Origin: Sinohyriopsis cumingii
Taxonomy: Eukaryota > Mollusca > Bivalvia > Unionida > Unionidae
DNA: 64,000 nucleotides
Assembly: GCA_028554795.2 (NCBI GenBank)
Contig: CM068827.1
Location: 73,550,809 to 73,614,808, forward strand
Reading direction: 5' to 3'
The stretch's first letter is position 1; every line of letters begins with the position of its first letter. A program made the translations under genes and the position numbers. Shown here piece by piece: positions 52,600 to 64,000 of this stretch. Under the pieces are notes generated by a model. That model had not been told where the DNA came from. It saw nothing but the letters and a program-made list of their open reading frames with translations, and searched no databases.

Positions 52600-52634
52600 T
52601 GTCAAGACTGGCTGGCGTCTATGGAAATACTGAT

Positions 52635-52690
52635 CAGCTTAGCCACTAACATCTAGCTAAATATATACGATTCATTGGGGGTCAATTGTG
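52635..52690 (-). promoter_or_regulatory. Possible core promoter of the reprolysin gene
   Basis: On the minus strand a TATATA box (52667-52662) lies about 65 bp upstream of the ATG. This would place transcription start near 52635 and leave a short 5' leader. In an AT-rich genome such a box can occur by chance. Confidence 0.3.
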
Positions 52691-52699
52691 AACGTCAGG

Positions 52700-54520
52700 A
52701 CCAATGCATTCCGGCCACGTTTCGACTTTCTCTTTGAAAATGTTGGTCGATACAGACAATAGCAGTACGTCGAAAAGATTTCAGAGTCCTCAGGCTCGCG
52801 TTGCACAACTGTAGCAATGTTTGTAAACATTCGAGTGTGGACAAATATTGGTGTTAGGTGTGCAAGGTTATCAATAAAATTTAATTTAGAATACAAAGAC
52901 CTTTTTAAAAATTTGTTTGCCGAAACACGTGTGATTCGGATTAATAAAAAAAAAGTTTCGAATATTTCATTTGAAGAGACTGTAATGTGAATAAATATTG
53001 TTATTGGTTATAAATATCAGTTTCGTTAAAAGATGAACGTTCTATTTCCATGAGACATATTTTGCCAACGCCTGTAGCTGTTTGATTCTGAATCCAATCA
53101 TGCATAATACAATATGGGCGCTACATCGGCATTTCTAAAATTACAAGGATGTGATTTTGTGTTAGTGTCAAACTAAACAACCGTTTCGGGGCCACTGCAT
53201 CATGCTTGCTTTCATTTTATGCACATATAAAATCGGGCCTCATCCATGTGATATGTTTTCCTCCCTGTGTTTAATACACCCGTACCTGTTTAATGTCCCG
53301 CTTTATTTGTGTGTGTAATTTTGAAAGGGCTACCTTTGATAATTTCCTAGATTGTGTAAAGATTGTTCATAGACATCAGGCGATTGATCTTTGTGCAGTT
53401 TTTCCTCGGTTGTTATCCGTCTTTGGAGTGTCTGATCACTCCTTTTGAGGAAATTTAGCGGTATTCTAAACAGCGCTGACATTGAGTAAAATTGCAAGAT
53501 AATCTCATATCAGTTTGGATATTCTGTAGTATGTGGCATTTTGATTTTCTGAAACCCCAAACATTTGTTCCCGAATTCAAGATCGGCAATCCACATTTGC
53601 TTTAAACTGATCTTAGTACTTATTTTATTAAAACAATTCGTGTGTGTCGTTTCGAAGTGTATTTGTTACTCGGTTACGCTCTTTGTCAAACTTTAACATT
53701 TCCCAGATAAGCCGAGACAGCCAAAGCTCTACGAGTTTTCATAAAAATCCCCCAGTGGTATAAACAGTACCAAAAGAAAACAAAAACCAGAATTTCGTTT
53801 CATACTACCGATCTTGAAGTCCTGTACTACCGCCTTTGTGCACGAATGTTAAACAATAGTACATGCCCACTATCAAGAACCAATATCCCATACATATACC
53901 TCGTCACCTCCCCAGTGTAAATAAGGTGATAACACAACAAATCAAGTATTCAGATATCAACCAAATATATCTCAAATAACCTTGTTCCAATGCATGTAGT
54001 GACTATATTACACGAATGTATGTCGATGTCATACTCCTAACGTTACGCAGACTGTTGAATACTCGAGTCCCAAGATTGTAAAAATAGCTTTGTTGGTTTA
54101 TAAACAAATATAAAACAAATAGCTTTAATGGCCGAAACATGAAACTCGCTGCAATTGATGATTTCGGTAACGCGGCTTGTGAGAACATTCCTTGAATATA
54201 AATATTTTTTTTATATGACCTTTATCAAAAACTATGGAGTAACGCCAAACGCAGTATTTAGGAGTAGTGTTCTAGGGTAGATATATGGAAGCACTATCAA
54301 ACACAATGCCAATCAATAGTTATGACATTCATGATGGGGACCAAAATGGTTGCTACTAAAATATAATATAGCAAATAAAGCTATACAAATTATACCACTA
54401 CTAGGTTACTTTATTAATGACGAACTTGAAACACTTAGTGAATAGGGTACATAGGGAAAGGTGATGAGAAAAGGTCATTTTCCATAATATCGTCCACGTG
54501 AATAGAGGTAGACAATCGTG
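52700..54520. other. 5' flank of the reprolysin gene, nothing assigned
   Basis: Unique-looking AT-rich DNA. No coding segment or repeat family was recognised. Confidence 0.45.
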
Positions 54521-55745
54521 ATTAATCGGTCTGAAGATCGTCATATCATGTGGTACGATTAGTCTGTTGATGGTCATGCCATGTGGTACGATTAGTCTGT
54601 TGATGGTCATGTAATGTGGTACCATTAGCCTGTTGATGATCATGTCATGTGGTACGATTAGCCTGTTGATGGTCATGTAATGTGGTACCATTAGCCTGTT
54701 GATGGTCATGTCATGTGGTACCATTAGCCTGTTGATGGTCATGTCATGTGGTACGATTAGTCTGTTGATAGTAATCTCACGTGGTACGATAAGTCTGTTG
54801 ATGGTCATGTTTTGTGGTACGATGAGTCTGTTGATGGTCATGTCATGTGGTACGATTAGTCTGTTGATGGTCATGCCATGTGATGCGATTAGTCTGTTGA
54901 TGGTAATATCATGTGGTACGATTAATCTGTTGATAGTTATGACATGTGGTACAATTAGCCTGTAAATGGTCATGTCATGTGGTACCATTAGTCTGTTGAT
55001 GGTTATGCCATGTGGTACGATTAGCCTGTTGATGGCCATGTCATGTGGTATGATTAGTCTGTTGATGGCCATGTCATGTGGTACGATTGGTCTGTTGATA
55101 GCCATGTCACTTGGAACTCTTAGTCAGATGAAGGTCATGCCACGTGGTACGCTTAGTCCGTTGAAGGTCATGTCATGTGGTACGATTAGTCTATTGTGGG
55201 TTATGTCATATAGTATTATTAGTCTGATGATGGTCATGTCTTGTGGAATGATTAGTCTTATGATGGTCATATCATGTGGAGTGATTAGTATTATGATGGT
55301 CGTATCATGTGGAATGATTAGTCTGATGATGGTTATATCATGTGGAATGATTAATCTGATGATAGTTATATCATGTGGAATAACTAGTCTGATGACTGAC
55401 AAGTCATGTGGAATGATTAGTCTGATGATTTCATAGTATGTAGTATGATTAGCCTGATGATGGTCATATCATGCAGTATAATTAGTCTGTTGATGGTTTT
55501 ATCATGTAGTATGGTTAATCTGATGATGGTAATATCATGTAGTATGGTTAATCTGATGATGGTAATATCATGTAGTATGGTTAATCTGATGATGGTAATA
55601 TCATGTAGTATGATTAATCTGATGATTGTCATATCATGTAGTATTAGTCTGATAATGGTCATATCATGTAGTATGATTACTCTGAATATGGCCATATCAT
55701 GTAGTATTATTAGTCGTAGGATGGTAACATCATTAAGTATGATTA
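54521..55745. repeat. 33-bp minisatellite, about 37 copies, open on both strands
   Basis: The unit is GATTAGTCTGTTGATGGTCA followed by TGTCATGTGGTAC, with variants. Copies at 54521-55190 share GTGGTAC, while those at 55250-55745 share GTAGTAT or GTGGAAT, so at least two sub-families exist. Because 33 is a multiple of three, both strands keep long frames. The minus strand reads an 11-residue MTINRLIVPHD repeat (54401-55105) and the plus strand an MVMSCGTISLL repeat (54966-55436, 55445-55882). I treat these as by-products, not genes. Confidence 0.9.
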
Positions 55746-59194
<3,449 letters not shown>

Positions 59195-59573
59195 AAAGGT
59201 GATAGGCTTTCTTAACCATAGTGATTATGCTATGCTTCACCTCAAACATAGCATAAATTATCTGCATTGTTCACACAATTACGAGGCATCTCTGCTAGCG
59301 TTGGCTAAAGGGAAATGTGTATCTTTGCAAAATCAAACACTGACAACTAAGAGAGCGCGACACTGATTTCTAGAGCTGTCAAAACAAAGGTGATAGGCTT
59401 TCTTAACCATAGTGATTATGCTATGCTTCACAACAAAAATATAGCATAAATTATCTGCATTGTTCACACAATTACGAGTCATCTCTGCTAGCTTTGGCTA
59501 AAGGGAAATGTGTATCTTTGCAAAATCAAACACTGACAACTAAGAGAGCACGACACTGATTTCTAGAGCTGAT
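59195..59573. repeat. Direct duplication, 191-bp period, two copies
   Basis: AAAGGTGATAGGCTTTCTTA starts both copies (59195 and 59386). They share CATAGCATAAATTATCTGCA, CACAATTACGAG and AAACACTGACAACTAAGAGA, with a handful of differences. It lies directly upstream (5') of the decayed coding region. Confidence 0.95.
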
Positions 59574-60128
59574 GTAGGGCAATTTGTTCAGCATAGTGAT
59601 GTAAAATTAGTTATGATTGCATCATCCATGACTTCTAAGAATAACATGATGCAATGCATGTCATGTATGACGCAATACCAGTTTCAGATTGCGTCATTCA
59701 TTGTTTTGATTAAGAGGCAAGTAGTGTCCAAACCTAGCCAAAGATTTATTTATAGATCCAATCAAAGAGGCATTTAAGTCATTTCTGGCTTAAACTTTGT
59801 ACAAAACTATACAGCACGTATCTAAATGCATAAACAATCATGGATTTAAAACAAAGCTTAATGTACCCATCCTCTTCATCTCTTTTTGTTATAATGTTGA
59901 GAAACAACATTCATAATTTACAAGTTGTTTCAAATACGTCAATTAATCTTGTTATTTCTAAATGAATAATCTATTTAGGGAACTATATCGACGTTTGAAT
60001 AATGTCCATCCTAATGGTTTAAATTTTAATATTAAATACAAACATATTTAACTGATAAATTCAAAAGTTGTATCCAGTGTACAGTTATATCGATTTTATA
60101 TACTGAAAATAAAATAAAACAGTTTATC

Positions 60129-60258
<130 letters not shown>

Positions 60259-60749
60259 GTATATATTTGATTTAATTTATATCTGATTTAATATATATTT
60301 ATTTTAATTTAATTGTTTGTCAGTTTTTTAAAAAAATTATTTTTCATTACGTGATATTGTAATGTAAATTTATTCACTAGAGATGATACTTTTTTCAAAA
60401 AATAGTTTGACCTTGACTATTTGTTTTTATAAACACATGGTGTTGATCTAAATCCTAACCTTGTTTCAAAATTTGTGGCAACCACGGAAACAATTTCCAT
60501 CTTTATTTTAAAATGATTGGTTGTCGTCAGGGTCACACTGGGTGTACGTGACTTCTAACAAGTACAGATTATACCATACGTCATCGTCTTTCATCTTGGA
60601 TTCTTCGTCGGGATTCGAACTTGAAATCAATAGAACATTTTGTTATTAGGACTTCAAAAAAAATTATTCTTGGATTATTCTTGCATTATTTTTGGATTTG
60701 ATTGTTAAAATCGTAAGTTCAAATTTTTATTTTTACAGCATTTTTCCAA

Positions 60750-61146
60750 GGAAATAAATTATTGTATTTTTCCAAGCTTGTTGTTTTCACTCTTTCTTGT
60801 TACTGTTTATTCGAGCCTAAACACGTGACATAGGAAAATTGGGAGCTCGTCCTAAGAACAATTTTGAATTTTGGATAGAATATTTCACAAAACTTTTCTT
60901 TTTGAAATTTGTATTCCCAAGTTTTTAAAATCTTAGTGAAGTCGGCAAGCTTTTTCTAAAATGTCATCAAAAATGGAAATCTTTCTTTCTAATCCTACCC
61001 AGGAACAAATAAATCTTTTCAAAAGCGATGATCTGATTCAACTTGCCAGAAAATATGATCTTTCTGAAATAAATGCTTCCTTAACGAAACAGGAAATAAG
61101 AACTGTTTTGGTTCAGTATTTGGTCAATCAACGGTCCAAACGTTAA
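60750..61146 (+). mobile_element. LTR retrotransposon start: U5-like end, PBS and broken gag
   Basis: A segment with AATAAA (60762) resembling an LTR R/U5 region is followed by TGGGAGCTCGTCC at 60840. This matches the first 13 bases of a proline-tRNA primer-binding site at 12 positions. About 100 bp later a 61-codon frame starts (60961). I cannot see the left LTR boundary or any pol. Confidence 0.5.
60961..61146 (+). pseudogene. Truncated gag-like N-terminus
   Basis: The 61-residue frame MSSKMEIFLSNPTQEQINLF ends in a basic NQRSKR. The middle (DDLIQLARKYDL, then EIRTVLVQYL) has the short helix-loop-helix look of SAP-like N-termini often found in Ty3-type gag proteins of animals. A stop follows and no further gag is seen. 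Confidence 0.45.
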
Positions 61147-62028
61147 ATTAACACAAGCATTTTGTTGCTTCATCTACATACACGCGTCCACATCCATATC
61201 CACATATATCTAATCCCACAAAGCAACATAACAGTATAATACATATAGCATAATAGATAGTAATAAATATATTAGAAGCATAGTAAATTTAAAGCACGAT
61301 GTTCTACTTTATATATGCAGTGGAGTAACGATTTTTATGTGCGTGCACAAAGAAAAAATTTCTTTTACTAATGCGAAACAAAACTAATGTATGCATGCTC
61401 GAAGTAAAATATTTTAACCGAAAAAAATAATCTAAAATAGCACCAAATTAAAAAATAATACAAATGTTTAAACAAAACATGCACCACAAGTATTTTACCA
61501 AGAAATCATGCTGGCAAAATATATTTACATTTAAATCAAAGGTGATAAATACAAAAGAAATTGTTCAATAGAAAACGTATGCAATCATGTAAGCTTACAC
61601 AAATACAAACAGTGAAAAATTCGTGCAACCCTCTAATTCTGCATACAACCTTACACATATATACAACCCTACTTACACAAAGTAGGGTGATATAGAAAGG
61701 TACAAGTGTTCATATTTTGTATTAAATGCATATATATTATCGCACACACCTATACAATTTCACAACAACAAAATATAACAAGGGCGTGGGTATACACTTT
61801 CTTAGCAGCAGGGAAGTTGTACAGACCCCCTGGCTCAGATAAATTTAAGCCTCCCACCGAACATTTCTTCGTAGAACCCTCAGAATTCAAAAATAAACCC
61901 TCCTGCGCAAATTAATCCGCAAAATTTCAACCCAAAGTGCATTTTCAGACATAAAAAAAAACCAGCATTTTTTGGGGGGGGTATTGTAAAATTTGTTTGC
62001 CATAATTGAATTATGGTGGGTTGCAATT
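61147..62028. other. AT-rich stretch between LTR relic and Maverick-like element
   Basis: No gene recognised. A terminal inverted repeat of the neighbouring element would be expected in or left of this area, but its partner is outside the window, so I cannot locate it. Confidence 0.4.
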
Positions 62029-62679
62029 TTATGAGTAAATTTGATCAAGACCGACTCGATATCTACTACGCGGATCATGAAGATTAATCGTGACAAATCC
62101 GTGTGGTGTTGCTTGAGCGTGACTGAAGAAATTTTTAAACTTATTTATATCCATGTCGCCGTTGCACCAAGTTTGATGAATATTCCTCAGCGTGTGAGTA
62201 TCAACGCCATTGAAAACTGATAAAATATTACAATTATCTCTAATTACCTTCGGAATTTGCGTATATCGCTGCGTCACGTAAATCACATCGGTGTTCTTGT
62301 GTCGGCCACGCGAGAATATCCTAGCTGGGTTAGTTTGCTTATCCAGCATCACATCATCGAAAACAACAAGATTATTAGTATCACCGTCTAAATTTTCCAC
62401 TGATGGAGTTTCATTGATATCCGTTATAAATTCTATTGTGCCATCCTCAGTTTTATCGCTAAATTCTTTTAATACCTGATAACATCGCTGATCATCAACG
62501 GACGGCGCAACCAAGTATAATTTATCCCATTTTAGCCATCTCATTATCAAATTTAGCAACAACTGCGTTTTTCCAGAACCGGATGGTCCAATGATTATCA
62601 TTCTAATCGAATTTGGTAATGCGTCGACGTGTTTCACTTGCTCGCGTTTCTTTGTGGCTGAAAAATCAATTACATTCAT
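62029..62679 (-). CDS. DNA-packaging ATPase (A32/FtsK-like) of a Maverick/adintovirus-like element
   Basis: This 216-residue protein would power packaging of the element's DNA into capsids. Walker A is GPSGSGKT (residues 31-38). Walker B is LVVFDD (about 104-109). VIYVTQRYTQIPKVIR gives the sensor region typical of A32-like ATPases. The length is normal for the group and the frame is intact, so this copy may be young. The start ATG (62679) lies 14 bp from the divergent start at 62694. FtsK-HerA packaging ATPases of other virus groups are possible, but the neighbours favour Maverick/adintovirus. Confidence 0.88.
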   Translation of the reverse strand: MNVIDFSATKKREQVKHVDALPNSIRMIIIGPSGSGKTQLLLNLIMRWLKWDKLYLVAPSVDDQRCYQVLKEFSDKTEDGTIEFITDINETPSVENLDGDTNNLVVFDDVMLDKQTNPARIFSRGRHKNTDVIYVTQRYTQIPKVIRDNCNILSVFNGVDTHTLRNIHQTWCNGDMDINKFKNFFSHAQATPHGFVTINLHDPRSRYRVGLDQIYS

Positions 62680-62693
62680 GTTATTAGAATATT

Positions 62694-62867
62694 ATGGATT
62701 CATATTGTGTTAAGTGTCGTACTCGAACTGCTACGATAAATCCAATCGAAGTCGTTACGCGCAACAACAGGAATGCAATCAAGGGAGAATGTGCGGTTTG
62801 TAAGACAATTAAGTTTAGATTTGTAAAAAAAAAAGTAGAACCGGAGGAGACATCGCAACCTCCTTAA
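62694..62867 (+). CDS. Zinc-ribbon N-terminal part of a PLA2-containing protein
   Basis: The 57-codon frame starts MDSYCVKCRTRT and has a second pair, CAVCK, about 25 residues later. This C-x2-C...C-x2-C arrangement matches the DUF5679-type zinc ribbon found at the N-terminus of adintovirus and Maverick PLA2 proteins. The frame ends at TAA (62865-62867), shortly after a run of ten A (62825-62834). The PLA2 part continues in the -1 frame, so this may be half of one gene. Confidence 0.7.
   Translation: MDSYCVKCRTRTATINPIEVVTRNNRNAIKGECAVCKTIKFRFVKKKVEPEETSQPP
62825..62834 (+). other. A10 run at the zinc-ribbon/PLA2 frame change
   Basis: In the zinc-ribbon frame it reads GTA AAA AAA AAA, so an A AAA AAA heptamer of the type used for -1 frameshifting is present exactly where the coding frame changes by -1. 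A homopolymer length error or a mutation would look the same. Confidence 0.6.
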
Positions 62868-63202
62868 CAAATCTGCCTGGAGCTCCCTGGGCGAAATATC
62901 CCGGAGAGAAACATTTACCAGGATATAATTACTGCGGACCTGGTACAAGGCTAGATATAAGACTTAACGATAATAATCAACCAAATCCTGGCGAGGATCC
63001 AGTAAACGCCATCGATAACGCATGCTACTATCACGATCTTGCGTATCGTAGCGGGGATTTACAACAAAGACATCTCGCTGATATTAAATTAATTCACGCA
63101 ATAGATGCTATTCCTGATAAAAATTTCAAAGAGAAATTGGCAACTTGGTTGATAAAAGGAGCAATGAAAGGTAAATTAGTACTAGGTGCTGGTAATTTAT
63201 AA
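62835..63202 (+). CDS. Phospholipase A2 domain, offset frame
   Basis: In the frame -1 relative to the zinc ribbon, the sequence reads RTGGDIATSLTNLPG, then YNYCGPGT (calcium-loop-like). NACYYHDLAY follows, with the H-D active-site pair of the parvovirus/adintovirus-type PLA2. Such domains act on membranes during virion entry in related viruses. The frame has no ATG of its own near the start and depends on the upstream frame. The TAA at 63200-63202 overlaps the next ATG. Confidence 0.75.
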
Positions 63203-64000
63203 TGGAGCAAATATATTATTCTCCGCGAGGATTTTGGCGAGGAAAATCAGCAATAGCCAAACTTGCTAAGGCAGCAAAAGTAAAGCAATCTGTCGCTGAA
63301 TCGTGGCTATCGAGGCAAGCAGTCTGGCAAATTTATCTTCCTCCGCCTAAGAAAATATCATATGCGAGTTTCTCTGTCAGCGTCCCTAATGAAGTCCATC
63401 AGGCTGATCTTATGTTTCTTCCTTACGATACCGTTGACGGAGTTATATACAAATATGTTCTGACGGTTGTTGATATTGCAAGTAGGTACAAGGAAGCGGA
63501 ACCGTTATCGAATAAAACAGCAACAGATATTGCTAAGGCGTTTAGCGAAATTTATTCACGATCTCCATTAACATGGCCGAAGCTTCTCCAGGTTGATCCA
63601 GGTCGAGAATTTCTTGGCGCGGTTACTTCACTGATGAAAAAGAATAATGTTAAAATCCGTCGCGGTATTGTAGGTGTTCATCACAATCAAGCTATCGTTG
63701 AAAGATTCAATAAAACTCTTGCAGAACGATTATTCGGATATCAGTACGCGAGAGAATTTATCCAAGATAAACGATCTCACGATTGGGTAACAAGATTACC
63801 TCACGTGATTAACGCACTAAATAACGAAGTAACACGAACAATATCAATGAAACCCGCAATTGCAATTACAAAACCAAATATACCACTAAAGCGAGATTCT
63901 ACTATTCCACCTGTGTTAGGTAGCGTCACGGTCAGATATTTATATAAGGAAGGAGAAGCCGAGGGTGGCAGAAAAAGAGCAACTGATCCAAACTGGAGTG
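63202..64000 (+). CDS. Retrovirus-type (rve) integrase of a Maverick/adintovirus-like element, partial
   Basis: The frame starts at ATG 63202 and is open for 266 codons to the window edge. The catalytic triad is D69 (HQADLMFLP), D132 (LQVDPGREF) and E167 (HHNQAIVERFN); the D132-E167 spacing of 34 residues fits the DDE integrase family. The N-terminal part has a helical, lysine-rich region and the C-terminal part contains VRYLYKEGEAEGG, typical of Maverick integrases before a chromo-like region. The protein would insert the element into host DNA. No break is visible. Confidence 0.9.
   Translation, partial: MEQIYYSPRGFWRGKSAIAKLAKAAKVKQSVAESWLSRQAVWQIYLPPPKKISYASFSVSVPNEVHQADLMFLPYDTVDGVIYKYVLTVVDIASRYKEAEPLSNKTATDIAKAFSEIYSRSPLTWPKLLQVDPGREFLGAVTSLMKKNNVKIRRGIVGVHHNQAIVERFNKTLAERLFGYQYAREFIQDKRSHDWVTRLPHVINALNNEVTRTISMKPAIAITKPNIPLKRDSTIPPVLGSVTVRYLYKEGEAEGGRKRATDPNWS

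Larger units (their letters stand above)
62029..64000. mobile_element. Partial Maverick/Polinton or adintovirus-like element
   Basis: An FtsK/A32-type packaging ATPase (minus), a zinc-ribbon plus phospholipase A2 region (plus) and a retrovirus-type integrase (plus) lie within 2 kb. This combination is characteristic of adintoviruses and Maverick/Polinton elements, which integrate as long DNA copies in animal genomes. Base composition is visibly less AT-rich than the surroundings. The window ends inside the integrase. Confidence 0.85.

Noticed and set aside
54401-55105. A 234-codon gene of 11-residue repeats
   Set aside because: It lies almost wholly in a 33-bp tandem repeat that is equally open on the opposite strand. 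No promoter, splice sites or unique domain support it.

Overview
The window looks like nuclear DNA from a marine mollusc, most likely a cephalopod of the octopus type. I base this on an AT-rich, intron-rich layout, fifteen long (AT)n arrays, tRNA-derived SINEs of marine-invertebrate type, and decayed LINE, Penelope-like, hAT and LTR elements. The species assignment is inference; nothing here proves it.

The only clear host gene is on the minus strand. It is a secreted reprolysin (M12B, ADAM/ADAMTS-like) zinc metalloproteinase spread over about 38 kb (52599 down to 14377) in 16 proposed exons. They encode, in order, a signal peptide, a prodomain, a dibasic site, a catalytic domain with the full HExxHxxGxxHD motif and Met-turn, and a cysteine-rich ADAMTS-like tail with no thrombospondin repeat. 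Exons 1-2 and 5-15 fit together by reading phase; exons 3, 4 and 16 are less certain, and the exon 4/5 junction does not join cleanly at the best-looking donor.

The introns are full of mobile DNA. A 5-kb I/Nimb-like LINE (+ strand, 35871-40851) fills almost all of intron 6 and stops 12 bp from a 5' splice site. A decayed Penelope-like element (21835-23140) and a LINE fragment (15335-16570) sit in or beside intron 14-15. SINEs, AT arrays and compound microsatellites fill much of the rest.

Left of the gene (1-14 kb) there is no convincing gene: a degenerate ~125-bp array, a hAT MITE with perfect 8-bp target duplications, a SINE, an 88/91-bp minisatellite and an LTR-like scrap. Right of the gene (52.7-61.2 kb) lie a 33-bp minisatellite that stays open on both strands, a decayed copy of a multi-copy invertebrate protein family, a 191-bp direct duplication, and an LTR-retrotransposon start (PBS plus a broken gag).

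From 62029 to the right edge is one end of a Maverick/Polinton or adintovirus-like element: a packaging ATPase (minus), then a zinc-ribbon plus phospholipase A2 region and a DDE integrase (plus) that runs off the window. The genes are packed almost without spacers. The zinc-ribbon and PLA2 reading frames are offset by -1 at a run of ten A. Capsid, protease and polymerase genes would be expected beyond the right edge.
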